Positions 1-8,627 of a DNA stretch of 64,000 nt are shown piece by piece. Position 1 is the stretch's first letter, and each line of letters begins with the position of its first letter. The DNA is taken from the NCBI RefSeq assembly GCF_900109145.1, contig NZ_FNYY01000010.1, forward strand, positions 1 to 64,000. The letters are read 5' to 3'. The translations under genes and the position numbers were made by a program. This stretch comes from Marinovum algicola (lineage in GTDB: Bacteria; Pseudomonadota; Alphaproteobacteria; Rhodobacterales; Rhodobacteraceae). The notes beneath the pieces are model-generated. The model made no database searches. It had not been told where the DNA came from and saw only the letters and a list, made by a program, of their open reading frames with translations.

Positions 1-329
1 TCAGCGACTATATCGGTGCCCGCGCCTTGGTGAGCAGTTTGCCAAAGGTGGAATGGCTGCTCGGAGATCGAGGGTATGACGCCGACTGGTTCCGAGAAGC
101 GTTGAAAGACAAAGGGATACGCGCCTGCATCCCCGGTCGCAAGCAGCGCAAGAAAACCGTCAAGTACGACAAGCGCCGCTACAGACGCCGCAATCGGATC
201 GAAATCATGTTCGGCAGGCTGAAGGATTGGCGGCGTGTGGCGACCCGATACGACCGGTGCCCGAAGGTCTTCCTGTCAGCCATCGCTCTCGCCGCACTCG
301 TCATTTACTGGCTATGAGTCCTGACCCTA
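1..329 (+). mobile_element. IS5-family insertion sequence, right end (runs off the window)
   Basis: The segment holds the C-terminal part of a DDE transposase and ends just after its stop codon in gagtcctgaccc. Read inward from the right end this is gggtcaggactc, a terminal inverted repeat of the type I associate with IS5-family (IS427-like) elements. The element ends next to TAG, which fits the TA target duplication usual for that group. The left end lies outside the window, so the inverted repeat pair and target duplication cannot be checked here. Confidence 0.8.
3..317 (+). CDS. IS5-family DDE transposase, C-terminal part (5' end outside window)
   Basis: The reading frame is open from base 3, so the protein begins upstream of the window and any internal start codon is an artefact. 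Seen in the protein: LGDRGYD (the second catalytic Asp region of IS5 transposases), a basic IPGRKQRKK stretch, then RNRIEIMFGRLKDWRR, whose E is the expected third acidic residue of the DDE triad, and the family-typical hydrophobic ending FLSAIALAALVIYWL. The enzyme would cut and join the ends of its own element. This copy looks intact at the 3' end. In many IS427-type elements the transposase is made from two frames by programmed frameshifting, which cannot be judged without the 5' half. Confidence 0.85.
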   Translation, partial: SDYIGARALVSSLPKVEWLLGDRGYDADWFREALKDKGIRACIPGRKQRKKTVKYDKRRYRRRNRIEIMFGRLKDWRRVATRYDRCPKVFLSAIALAALVIYWL

Positions 330-1385
330 GAGTACGAGTTTATGGGTGTGACACGTACTTGGCGCTGGACCGAGCACCGGATGCAGGCTGCATTGGAAGC
401 CGGTTTGATAAGTCAGTCTGCGCCGGGAAGAGTTCCACAATTCAAGCGCTATCTCGACGAACAGAAAGGGTTACCATTACCCGACGTTTGGACAGATATC
501 CTACCTCTAAATTCGCAAGCCCGGGAGAGGTTGGGATACCCGACGCAAAAGCCCCTCAAGCTATTGGAACGGATCATCTCGCTGTCGTCAAAACCCGGAG
601 ACGTCGTCCTGGATCCCTTCTGCGGCTGCGGGACAACGCTGCATGCAGCGCAGGAACTCGGGCGAAAATGGATCGGAATCGATGTTGCCGTTCAGTCCAT
701 GCACGTTGTTCAAGACCGTTTAAAACACCATTTCCCGGGCATCAAATACGACGTCTTCGGCATCCCCAAGAGTGCAGACGGCGCGCTCTGGCTGGCCGAG
801 AACCATCCCTTTAAGTTCGAGGAGTGGGCGGTCACTGCGCTCGGGGCGATGCACTCTGGCAAGTTCCGCGGCGATGGCGGGATTGACGGAAGCTTCTACT
901 ACCTTACGGCCAGCGATGACCGCAGCCGCGGGATTGTGTCGGTCAAAGGCGGGCGCAACCTCAATCCTGGAATGGTTCGGGACCTCGGTGGAACCGTGGA
1001 AACCCAGCGCCGACTGACCCGTGACGATAAGGCCATCGGCGTGCTGATCTGCGCTCATGAACCGACTAAGGGCATGCGCGATGCTGCTCGTGAGTTCGGC
1101 AAGATCGATACATTTATCGGGCAAATTCCGGCAGTTCAAATCATAACCGTGGCAGAGATGTTCGCGGGCGCGACGATCAACGTGCCTGCGATGCTCGACA
1201 CGGTGACGGCCGCCGCGATCGGTCGGAAGAAGTCCAAGCTCGATGCATACCGCAAGCCCAGAGACCTCACTCAGCGCGAGATGATGTTGCCGATCAAGGG
1301 GGGCAAGAGCGTTGTCGACCTAATCGACTCGTCCATTGACGTTCCGGTTATGCCGTCGTTCCGAGAGCGGCGCGTCACAGGGTGA
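330..1385 (+). pseudogene. Truncated DNA methyltransferase fused to an Mrr-like nuclease domain
   Basis: The frame is open from the IS end, with coding-like residues (EYEF) before the first ATG at 342, so the 5' part was removed by the insertion. Counting from that ATG, GYPTQKP (65-71) and DPFCGCGTT (91-99, the SAM-binding motif of beta-class amino-methyltransferases) are present. The DPPF/DPPY catalytic motif that lies N-terminal in this class is missing, so methylation activity should be lost. From about residue 155 a second domain follows with GDGGIDG (177-183) and VSVKGG (199-204), matching the D...xK core of Mrr-type PD-(D/E)XK nucleases. This methyltransferase-plus-nuclease architecture is familiar from intact proteins of roughly 900 residues. 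Its codon use is less GC-biased than the genes that follow, which suggests acquisition by transfer. Confidence 0.8.
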
Positions 1386-1639
1386 ATTCGAGAAACCGTC
1401 TGCTGCAAATATTGCTTTCAAACTCTGCAAATATCGGTTTCACGCTACATTCACGCTACAATTGGCGCGCCGAGGCAGAGACCGGGTAATCCAAGACAAA
1501 ATTCCCCTTGACCCATGCGCCACACAATATTGTTGTGCGATTTTCGCTCTACCCAAATGCGGGCGGCTCTCCTATACTTTGTGGATAAGTGGGCAAGGAG
1601 ACCCATAAGAGGCGGATTAGAGGAAAAGGGGAACGGCCA
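1386..1639. other. Intergenic region upstream of nrdR with short direct repeats
   Basis: No gene is visible. The stretch is less GC-rich than its surroundings. It holds two copies of ctgcaaatat (1403-1412, 1425-1434), a tandem 11-bp repeat ttcacgctaca (1439-1449 and 1450-1460), an A/T-centred palindrome at 1521-1538, and a possible -10 hexamer TATACT at 1573-1578. It carries the boundary between the transferred segment and the conserved chromosome. Confidence 0.5.
1521..1538 (+). promoter_or_regulatory. Candidate NrdR-box-like palindrome upstream of nrdR
   Basis: The sequence cacacaatattgttgtgc contains a perfect 10-bp palindrome acaatattgt flanked by cac and tgtg. It resembles NrdR boxes (consensus close to acacwatatatwgtgt), but the right half is shifted by one base against that consensus and only one box is visible where most sites are paired. 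Position about 100 bp ahead of nrdR suggests autoregulation. This is inference. Confidence 0.3.
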
Positions 1640-2107
1640 ATGCGCTGTCCGTTTTGCGGAAATATCGACACTCAGGTCAAGGATTCACGGCCCGCAGAGG
1701 ACCATGTCTCGATCAGGCGGCGGCGCTTTTGCCCGGCCTGTGGCGGGCGCTTCACCACCTATGAACGGGTGCAGCTGCGCGATCTGGTGGTGATCAAGAC
1801 AAACGGACGGCGTGAGGATTTCGACCGCGACAAGCTCGAGCGCTCGATCCGAATCGCCTTGCAGAAACGCCCGGTCGAACCCGAGCGCATGGATCAGATG
1901 ATCTCCGGCATCGTGCGGCGGCTCGAAAGCATGGGCGAGACCGACATCCCCTCGAAGCAGATCGGCGAGATCGTGATGGAGAGCCTGGCCCGGATCGACA
2001 CCGTTGCCTATGTGCGCTTTGCCAGCGTTTACAAGAACTTTCAGGCCGCCGACGATTTCGACAAATTCGTCAGCGAGCTTCGCCCGGACGCCCCGAAAGA
2101 AGGGTGA
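1640..2107 (+). CDS. nrdR: Transcriptional repressor NrdR
   Basis: NrdR represses ribonucleotide reductase genes in response to nucleotide state. The 155-residue protein starts with a zinc ribbon (CPFC at 3-6, CPAC at 31-34, followed by GRFTTYER) and continues with an ATP-cone domain over roughly residues 49-139, which is the complete family architecture at the usual length. I chose the ATG at 1640 because the family begins MRCPFC and a purine-rich aggaaaagggg precedes it; the longer upstream reading adds a non-conserved stretch. The stop overlaps the start region of ribD. The nrdR-ribD-ribE order is widely conserved in alphaproteobacteria. Confidence 0.96.
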   Translation: MRCPFCGNIDTQVKDSRPAEDHVSIRRRRFCPACGGRFTTYERVQLRDLVVIKTNGRREDFDRDKLERSIRIALQKRPVEPERMDQMISGIVRRLESMGETDIPSKQIGEIVMESLARIDTVAYVRFASVYKNFQAADDFDKFVSELRPDAPKEG

Positions 2108-2124
2108 GGCGAAAGGCCCGCGGC

Positions 2125-3219
2125 ATGAGAGACGAGGATCGGCGCCACATGGCGCATGCGCTGGTGCTGGGCCGCCGCGGCCAGGGCCGCTGCTGGCCCA
2201 ATCCGGCGGTGGGCTGCGTGATTGTCCGCGATGGCCGGGTTGTCGGGCGCGGCTGGACCCAGCCGGGCGGGCGGCCGCATGCCGAGACGCAGGCCCTGGC
2301 CCGGGCCGGGGCGGCGGCGCGGAGCGCCACCGCCTATGTCACGCTGGAGCCTTGCGCCCATCACGGCCAGACACCGCCCTGCGCCGAGGCGCTGATTGCC
2401 GCCGGCGTGGCCCGGGTGGTGGTGGCGGTCGAGGATGACGACCCGCGGGTCGCGGGCCGGGGTCTCGCCATGCTGCGCGCCGCCGGCATCGCGGTCGAGA
2501 CCGGCGTGCTGGCGCAGGAGGCGGCGCGCGATCACGCGGGCTTTTTCCTCAAGACCGGGGCGGGCCGGCCCTTCGTGACGCTGAAGCTTGCCACCACGCT
2601 CGATGGCCGCATTGCCACTGCCACCGGCGAAAGCCAGTGGATCACCGGGCCCGGCGCGCGCCGCGAGGTGCATGCGCTGCGCGCGCGGCATGACGCGGTG
2701 ATGGTGGGCGGCGGCACGGCGCGGGCGGATGACCCGGCGCTTACAGTGCGCGGCCTGGGCATCCGGCATCAGCCGCTGCGCATCGTGGTCTCGCGCAAGC
2801 TCGATCTGCCGCTGACCGGGCAATTGGCCCAGACCGCCGGCGATGTGCCGGTCTGGCTCTGCCACGGCCCCGACGCCGATCCGGGGCTCTGCGAGGCCTG
2901 GGAGGGGCTGGGGGCACGGCTGGTATCCTGTCGGCTGGCCGGTCGCCAGGTCGACATGCGCGATGCCTTGCACGGGCTGGGCGCCGCCGGGCTGACGCGG
3001 GTGTTCTGCGAGGGCGGCGGGCAACTGGCCGCCTCGCTGCTGGCGGCCGGGCTGGTGGACGAGCTGATCTGTTTCACCGCCGGCATGGCGCTGGGTGCCG
3101 AGGGCCAGCCGGCCATCGGCGCGCTGGGGGTGGAACGGCTGGCCGAGGCGCCGCGGCTGGCCCTGGCCGAAGTGCGCCCGGTGGGGGCGGATGTAATGTC
3201 GGTCTGGCGCAGGGTCTGA
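2125..3219 (+). CDS. ribD: Bifunctional riboflavin deaminase/reductase RibD
   Basis: RibD carries out the second and third steps of riboflavin synthesis: deamination of the pyrimidine intermediate and NADPH-dependent reduction of its ribosyl side chain. The N-terminal deaminase has the zinc ligands HAE (52-54) and C77/C86 in EPCAHHGQTPPC. The C-terminal reductase shows LKLATTLDGRIA, QWITG and the GGGTARADDP loop. At 364 residues it is the usual length. ATG 2125 with aaagg upstream is preferred; a GTG at 2104 overlapping the nrdR stop would also fit translational coupling. It ends 8 bp from the convergent capsule gene. Confidence 0.96.
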   Translation: MRDEDRRHMAHALVLGRRGQGRCWPNPAVGCVIVRDGRVVGRGWTQPGGRPHAETQALARAGAAARSATAYVTLEPCAHHGQTPPCAEALIAAGVARVVVAVEDDDPRVAGRGLAMLRAAGIAVETGVLAQEAARDHAGFFLKTGAGRPFVTLKLATTLDGRIATATGESQWITGPGARREVHALRARHDAVMVGGGTARADDPALTVRGLGIRHQPLRIVVSRKLDLPLTGQLAQTAGDVPVWLCHGPDADPGLCEAWEGLGARLVSCRLAGRQVDMRDALHGLGAAGLTRVFCEGGGQLAASLLAAGLVDELICFTAGMALGAEGQPAIGALGVERLAEAPRLALAEVRPVGADVMSVWRRV

Positions 3220-3227
3220 GGGCTGTT

Positions 3228-5261
3228 TCAGCGCCGCCAGAGATGCGCCTGACTGGCAAAGAGCCCCTGGAGTTTCGCCAGCAGCCGATTGGCCGGGCCG
3301 GGCCCGGGCAAGGCGCCGCCGGCGAGCCGCTGTACCACCACCTCGGGCGGGCAGGGCAGGCCGGTGACCGGATCGTGATAGCGCGGATAGGCAATCAGCG
3401 TGGCATGCACCAGTGCATCGAGCGACACCCGCGCCCGGCGCCGGGCGGGCACCGCGCCGTGATCGCGGGTCAGCCCCCAGCCGGCATAGAAGGGCGCGCC
3501 CAGCGTGGTCACCGGCACCTCGCGCAGCAGCGCCTCGAAGCCCAGCAGCGAGGTCAGTGTCCAGACCTCCTGCACCTGATCGAGCAGCGTCACCGGGTCG
3601 GCGTGATCGAGCGCCAGATCGGCCAGATCCCGCGCCTCGGGCACGGCCCCCCGGCGCAGGCCGGCCTCGACATCCGGGTGCGGCTTGTACAGGATCACCG
3701 CCTGCGGGTTGGCCGCGCGCGCCGCCTCGAGCAGCCCGCGGTTGGTGTTGATCCCGGCGCAGCCGGTGAGGATCGAGGCGTCGTCCTCGACCTGCCCGGG
3801 CACCAGAATGCGATGGCCTTCGGGCAGGGCAGGTGTGGCGCCTGCCAGGTTGTATTTGCTCAGCCGGGCCTTGAGGATGTCGCGTCGCAGCCCGTAAGCG
3901 CGGTGCAGCTCGTCGGGGCGCAGGCCCTCGCTTTCGGCGATCAGCCGCTCCAGCCGGCTCTCTCGGCGCGGATCGTAGTAGATGCCCAGATCGTCGGCGA
4001 CCAGCGAGAGCGGCGGCACCAAATTCGCGCCCAGCCCGCGCGAGCGCAGGAACCCGTCCTCGACCCGCACCACCGCATCCCCGTCCCCCGCCTTGCCGGC
4101 CCAGGCCATGCGGCGGCGGCCTTCGGTCTCGGCGCGGCTGCGCGCCTTGGCGGGGTCCGCTTCGAAGACCATGGGGCGCTCGCGGCCGAACACCTTCTGC
4201 AACGGCCGGCGCTTCCACAGCCGCATGCCCGAGGCGACCCAGCCGCGATGATCCTCGCGCCAGGCGCGGGTGCGGGCCTCGAAGGCGTCGAGCGCGGTCT
4301 CGATGCCGCAGAGTCGGTCGGTGAACGGATCATACCACCGCGGATAGAGGATCATCGCGGCGGCAAAGAGTTGATGCCGGGTCAGTCGGCGTTCGCGCCG
4401 GGGCACCGGGGTCTCATCCGTGGTCAGCCCCCAGCCGGCATAGAAGGGCTGGCCGAAGACGCGGGGCTTGTGGCCGGCGAAAATCGCCTCGAAGCCCATC
4501 TGCGACGACAGGGTATAGACCCCGACAGCGCCCTCGAACAGCCGCCAGGGGCTGACCGGCTCGCTCAGCAGGGTGATGCGGTCGTTGGCGTCGGCCTCGG
4601 TGAAATGGCCGGGGCGCAGGCCGCGGGCGGTCTCGGGGTGGGTCTTGATGACGACCGGCGTGCCGGGGTGTTCCTCCTGGGCAAAGACCAGCATCTCCTG
4701 AAACTGCGCCCGCGCCGCGCCCGAGGCGGTGACCGAGGCATCGCCGCGGGTCTGGTCGATCACCAGCACATAGCCGGGCGCCGGTGCCGGGGTCATGGCG
4801 TCGAAACCGCTGTATTTCGTCAGATGTGCGGCCCGGATCCGGGCAATGGCGTCGCCGGCGCGGGTCATCAGCGCGGCATCGTCGAGCGGCGCCTCGGTCA
4901 GCAGCCGTTCGAGATCGCTGATCCTGGCGGCGTCGAAATGCACTCCGGCATGGTCGATCATCAGCCCCAGCGGCGGCTCGCCGCCGGCACGGCCGGGGTG
5001 GAGCGAGCGCAGAAAGGCATCCTCGATGCGGACAAGGCCGGCGCCGCGACGGGCGGCAACGGCTTCGCCGCGATGGGCCGTCGGGCTCTGGCCCCAGACC
5101 GCCACCAGGTCGTCGGGGCCGGGCAGGCCGATGCGGATGTCGTAGCCGGCCAACGTGAGGATGCGGCGCAGTCGGGGCTGGGTCAGGAAACCGCCGTTGT
5201 AGACATAAAGACGCCGGGGCCCTGCGGCCCCGGCGCGGTTGTCGTCATCGGCTGTGCTCAC
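3228..5261 (-). CDS. KpsC-like capsule Kdo-transferase (tandem domains)
   Basis: The 677-residue protein is an internal duplication. Each half carries an RxEDxFLRS motif and ends in a xxGFEAxxxxxxPxxxGxPFYAGWGLT block; the second half also shows GINTNRGLLEAA and YKPHPDVEAG. This is the architecture of KpsC/LipA, the dual-domain transferase that with KpsS builds the poly-Kdo linker joining group-2-type capsules to a phospholipid at the inner membrane. It lies 4 bp downstream of the export lipoprotein gene on the same strand. No kpsM, kpsT, kpsE, kpsF or kpsU homologue is in the window, so the ABC exporter must be elsewhere if the system works. Confidence 0.9.
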   Translation of the reverse strand: MSTADDDNRAGAAGPRRLYVYNGGFLTQPRLRRILTLAGYDIRIGLPGPDDLVAVWGQSPTAHRGEAVAARRGAGLVRIEDAFLRSLHPGRAGGEPPLGLMIDHAGVHFDAARISDLERLLTEAPLDDAALMTRAGDAIARIRAAHLTKYSGFDAMTPAPAPGYVLVIDQTRGDASVTASGAARAQFQEMLVFAQEEHPGTPVVIKTHPETARGLRPGHFTEADANDRITLLSEPVSPWRLFEGAVGVYTLSSQMGFEAIFAGHKPRVFGQPFYAGWGLTTDETPVPRRERRLTRHQLFAAAMILYPRWYDPFTDRLCGIETALDAFEARTRAWREDHRGWVASGMRLWKRRPLQKVFGRERPMVFEADPAKARSRAETEGRRRMAWAGKAGDGDAVVRVEDGFLRSRGLGANLVPPLSLVADDLGIYYDPRRESRLERLIAESEGLRPDELHRAYGLRRDILKARLSKYNLAGATPALPEGHRILVPGQVEDDASILTGCAGINTNRGLLEAARAANPQAVILYKPHPDVEAGLRRGAVPEARDLADLALDHADPVTLLDQVQEVWTLTSLLGFEALLREVPVTTLGAPFYAGWGLTRDHGAVPARRRARVSLDALVHATLIAYPRYHDPVTGLPCPPEVVVQRLAGGALPGPGPANRLLAKLQGLFASQAHLWRR

Positions 5262-5265
5262 TTGG

Positions 5266-6435
5266 TCAGCCGCCGGTCAGATCGCCGGAGGCCAATGCGT
5301 TCACCGAGGTCGCCGTCGAGGACAGCGTGGTGATCGCGCCAAGGCTGCCGGTGAGGGCGGCGATGGTCTTGTTCCACTGCGACAGCGGCGCTTCGGTGAC
5401 ATAGAGCAGGTCGTCGTCGCGGACGATGAAATCGCGCGCCAGGAACAGCCCGTTGGGCTCGGTCAGATCGAGCACATAGACCATGCGCTGCGGGCCTTGC
5501 AGATCGTCGCGGCCCAGCACGTTCTCGGCGATCACCTCGGCCTCGTTGCGCAGGACAAAGACGCCGGTCGGATCGGCCGAGGTCGACAGCAGCCCGCCGA
5601 CCTGGGCGATGGCCTCGACCGCCGAGAGGGTCTGTGTCTCGAAGGGCACGCGCGATTGCGCGCCGGTGGCGCCGAGGGCGACAAAGGCGCGGGTGTCTTC
5701 CTCGATCAGGATCTTGTCGCCGCCACGCAGGGCGATGTCCATGCGCGGATGGGCATAGAGATCCTCGAACCAGATCTTGCCGGTCTGACCGCCACGGGTG
5801 ACGGTGATCTGGGCGATTTCGGGCTCGATGGTCACGCCCCCGGCACGGGCCATCATCGACGACAGCGTGCGGGTCGGCCGCTCGATCGCATAGACGCCCT
5901 GGGCGCCCACCGCCCCGACCACCGAGACGGTGGCGCCGTCACCGGCCTCGCGGCGGATTTCGACCTGCGGATCGGGGGTCTGTTCTTCGAGCTTGCGGGT
6001 GATGATGCGGCGGACGGCTTCGGTGGTGTTGCCGGCGGCCTTGATGCGCCCGGCATAGGGCACAAAGATAAAGCCCGCGCCATCGACCTGTACCGTCTCG
6101 AGCAGGGTGGAGGAGGAGGTTTCGCCCGCCAGAAGCCCGTCATCGACGTTTTCCCAGATCGTCAGTCCCAGCGTATCGCCGGGGCGGATGACGTCAGAGC
6201 CGATCACGCCGGCGGATTTGAAGGTCTCGGAAAAGCCCAGTGCGGGCACCACACCGGTGGCGCGGGTCACGCGATCGTTGACGCTGACGATGAAGGCATC
6301 GCCCTGGCGCTGCACCGATCCGGCAAAGATTTCACGCTTGTTCGGGCCGGAGCGCGGCAATCCGCAAGACGCCGCAAGCGATACGGCAAGAAGCAGGGCC
6401 ACGGAACGGGCCCATCCTGTCTGATGGTTTTTCAC
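5266..6435 (-). CDS. Capsule polysaccharide export lipoprotein (Wza/KpsD/BexD family)
   Basis: The 389-residue protein starts with a basic N-terminus and hydrophobic segment ending in LAASC at residues 20-24, a plausible though not ideal lipobox, consistent with an outer-membrane export channel. A polysaccharide-export domain (GDTLGLTIWENVD) is followed by SLBB-type segments (VSVVGAVGAQGVYAI and the FVALGATGAQSRVPF repeat). Proteins of this family form the outer-membrane channel for capsule polymers. The gene sits between the KpsC-like and KpsS-like genes on the same strand, which supports a capsule role. The ABC-dependent or Wzy-dependent type cannot be told from this protein alone; the neighbours favour the ABC-dependent type. 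Confidence 0.88.
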   Translation of the reverse strand: MKNHQTGWARSVALLLAVSLAASCGLPRSGPNKREIFAGSVQRQGDAFIVSVNDRVTRATGVVPALGFSETFKSAGVIGSDVIRPGDTLGLTIWENVDDGLLAGETSSSTLLETVQVDGAGFIFVPYAGRIKAAGNTTEAVRRIITRKLEEQTPDPQVEIRREAGDGATVSVVGAVGAQGVYAIERPTRTLSSMMARAGGVTIEPEIAQITVTRGGQTGKIWFEDLYAHPRMDIALRGGDKILIEEDTRAFVALGATGAQSRVPFETQTLSAVEAIAQVGGLLSTSADPTGVFVLRNEAEVIAENVLGRDDLQGPQRMVYVLDLTEPNGLFLARDFIVRDDDLLYVTEAPLSQWNKTIAALTGSLGAITTLSSTATSVNALASGDLTGG

Positions 6436-6532
6436 TGCTCGGTCTCCTCGACCTTGTCGTTATGCTGCCTCAGCTTTTTGCCGCAGGCTACGGGAATCCG
6501 TATCAAAACGCCAGAGGCCGCACCTGTGGATA

Positions 6533-7825
6533 TCAGGTCACGAGCCGCAACTGTTGCCGTGGGGCCGCGGTGCCGGAATTGAACCCGTCATAGGGATCTT
6601 CCGGTGAGAGCATCATGTCGACCACCAGCCGCAGCAACTGGCGGCGGCCCTTGGCCGAGTAGAAACCGCCCGGCACCTGGCTGGTTTCCAGCAGGTAGCG
6701 GCGGTAATCCTTGTAGGCGCGGTTGTCGGGCCGCTCGGGCGCGGCAAAGAATTCCTTGAGCGGCTGCATCGAGACGAATTCGGGTTTGGCATAGACCGCG
6801 CGGCCGAAGACCCGGAGCGGAATGCCGCGCCAGAGCACCTGCTGACCGGCGGTGGAATTCACCGTCACCGCGCTGCGGGCATCGTTCAGCAGCGGCGCAA
6901 GCTTGCCGCCGCGGACATAATGCACCCGGCCCCTGACACCGTATTTCTGCGCCAGCCGCCGAAGCTCGCGGCGGATGTTGGTGCGGCCGTTTTCCAGCGG
7001 ATGCGCCTTGAAGACAAGGTGATGATGGCCCGGCGCGCCCTGGGCAAAGCCTTCGACCACCAGTTCGAGAAACTCGGTCATCCGCTTGAACGGCGAATGT
7101 TCGAGGAAGGAGCTGTCATGCTCGAGTTGCAGCAGGCAGAGGTGATAGGGATAGCCGCCGTGCCGGATGCCGAAGGTCGCGGCGCGGCGCTCCAGCGCGT
7201 GCAACGGCATCAGCAGCAGCCGCTTGAGATACAGCGCGAATTCCATTGTCACCGGCAGGTCGCGATGGGCGCGGAAATTGCGGTAATCGCCGTTTCGGAA
7301 CATAACGAACCAGTGGTAAAGCGCGCCATAGAACACATGTTGCCGGGTGTCGCCCCAGTGGCCCGGCGGCAGCGGCGCCTCCATGTCCGACAGTTGCAGC
7401 GCCTTCTGCATCTCGTCGACCGGCATCTCCATCAGACGCGAATGGCCGTTCGCTCCGCCGCGCTCATAGGTCACCCAATAGGGCCGCATGTAGCCCTCTT
7501 CGAAGACATGCACGGTGAGCCCCAGATCGCGGGCGATCCGGATCGCCTCGGCGTGGATGGTGCGGGTGTCGCCATACAGCACGATGTCGGTGACCTGCCG
7601 TTCGGCGATCATCCCGGCAAAGGCCTCGGGCCAGCCTTCGGGGGTGCCGGTGTAGGGGATGAAGCTCTTGGGGTGAAACCAGAATGCCCGGTCGCCGGCG
7701 TTGAACCCCACCCGCCAGACCTGCGCCCCGGTGAGCCGCAGCATCCGTCCCAGACGGTGAAAGAACGGGCCGTGCGGACCCTGTAGGAACAGGAAGACCC
7801 TTTTCTCTCCGGCGGCGTTGCCCAT
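6533..7825 (-). CDS. KpsS-like capsule Kdo-transferase
   Basis: Recognised by FLFLQGPHGPFFHRLGRML near the N-terminus and the C-terminal VNSTAGQQVLWRGIPLRVFG, typical of KpsS, which adds the first Kdo residue to the lysophospholipid acceptor before KpsC extends it. The product is about 430 residues. Three in-frame starts are possible (7876, 7843, 7825). I prefer ATG 7825 since a gaggga sequence lies about 10 bases ahead of it, but this is not certain. About 100 bp separate it from the export-lipoprotein gene downstream, so the three genes can form one transcript. The promoter would lie in the 98 bp shared with the divergent ribE. Confidence 0.88.
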   Translation of the reverse strand: MGNAAGEKRVFLFLQGPHGPFFHRLGRMLRLTGAQVWRVGFNAGDRAFWFHPKSFIPYTGTPEGWPEAFAGMIAERQVTDIVLYGDTRTIHAEAIRIARDLGLTVHVFEEGYMRPYWVTYERGGANGHSRLMEMPVDEMQKALQLSDMEAPLPPGHWGDTRQHVFYGALYHWFVMFRNGDYRNFRAHRDLPVTMEFALYLKRLLLMPLHALERRAATFGIRHGGYPYHLCLLQLEHDSSFLEHSPFKRMTEFLELVVEGFAQGAPGHHHLVFKAHPLENGRTNIRRELRRLAQKYGVRGRVHYVRGGKLAPLLNDARSAVTVNSTAGQQVLWRGIPLRVFGRAVYAKPEFVSMQPLKEFFAAPERPDNRAYKDYRRYLLETSQVPGGFYSAKGRRQLLRLVVDMMLSPEDPYDGFNSGTAAPRQQLRLVT

Positions 7826-7923
7826 CAGGCGGATTTCCCTCATACGGTTGCGGATGGCGGCTGTGTAGCAAGCCATCTGGACGAAAATATGGCCGAAAGC
7901 GCCAGCAGCGGCGAGGGAAAACG

Positions 7924-8511
7924 ATGTTTACCGGGATCATCACCGACATGGGCCGGATTGCGGCGCTTGAGAAGCGCGGCGACCTGCGGGCACGGATCAC
8001 CACCGGATATGACACCGCGACGATCGAGATCGGCGCTTCCATCGCCTGTGACGGCGTCTGCCTGACGGCGGTGGCGCTGGGGCCGGACTGGTTCGACGTG
8101 GACATCAGTGCCGAGACGGTGTCGCGGACCAATCTCGGTCTCTGGGCCGAGGGGCGCACGATCAATCTCGAACGGTCGCTCAAGGTCGGGGACGAGCTGG
8201 GCGGCCATATCGTTTCGGGCCATGTCGACGGCGTGGCCGAGATCATGGCGATGACCGACGAGGGGGATTCGACGCGGCTGACCCTGCGGGCGCCGGAGGC
8301 GCTGGCGAAATACATCGCCTCCAAGGGCTCGGTGGCGCTCAACGGCACCTCGCTGACGGTCAATGAGGTGGCGGATTGCACGTTCGGCATCAACGTCATT
8401 CCGCATACCCAGGAGGTGACGACCTGGGGGCGGGCGCAGGTCGGCGACCGGGTCAACCTCGAGATCGACACGCTGGCGCGCTATGTGGCGCGACTGCGCG
8501 ACTGGGGCTGA
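7924..8511 (+). CDS. ribE: Riboflavin synthase alpha chain
   Basis: The enzyme dismutates two molecules of 6,7-dimethyl-8-ribityllumazine to riboflavin and its pyrimidine precursor. The protein begins MFTGIITDMG, the family signature. It has two related lumazine-binding halves: the first contains GASIACDGVCLT and SAETVSRTNLG, the second contains GGHIVSGHVDG and GSVALNGTSLTVNEV. At 195 residues it is full length. It lies downstream of ribD but is separated from it by the minus-strand capsule genes, so it needs its own promoter. I saw no FMN riboswitch ahead of it. Naming in the literature varies between ribC and ribE. Confidence 0.95.
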   Translation: MFTGIITDMGRIAALEKRGDLRARITTGYDTATIEIGASIACDGVCLTAVALGPDWFDVDISAETVSRTNLGLWAEGRTINLERSLKVGDELGGHIVSGHVDGVAEIMAMTDEGDSTRLTLRAPEALAKYIASKGSVALNGTSLTVNEVADCTFGINVIPHTQEVTTWGRAQVGDRVNLEIDTLARYVARLRDWG

Positions 8512-8627
8512 CCGGCGACACCAAAGCCGCGCCAAATCGGCGAAATCTGCAAAATTAACCCATCGGCAAGGATGTCGGGCTATCGTCGCTGAAGAATGTG
8601 TTCTTCTCGATTGGGCGGAGCCTGTCG

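Noticed and set aside
2041-4218. A 725-codon minus-strand frame over ribD and the KpsC-like gene
   Set aside because: It is opposite ribD and in another frame of the capsule gene; the translation is Arg/Pro/Ala-rich and shows no motif.
7826-7923. FMN riboswitch or other rib leader ahead of ribE
   Set aside because: The 98-bp gap shows none of the conserved FMN-aptamer segments and is too short with the divergent kpsS start inside it.
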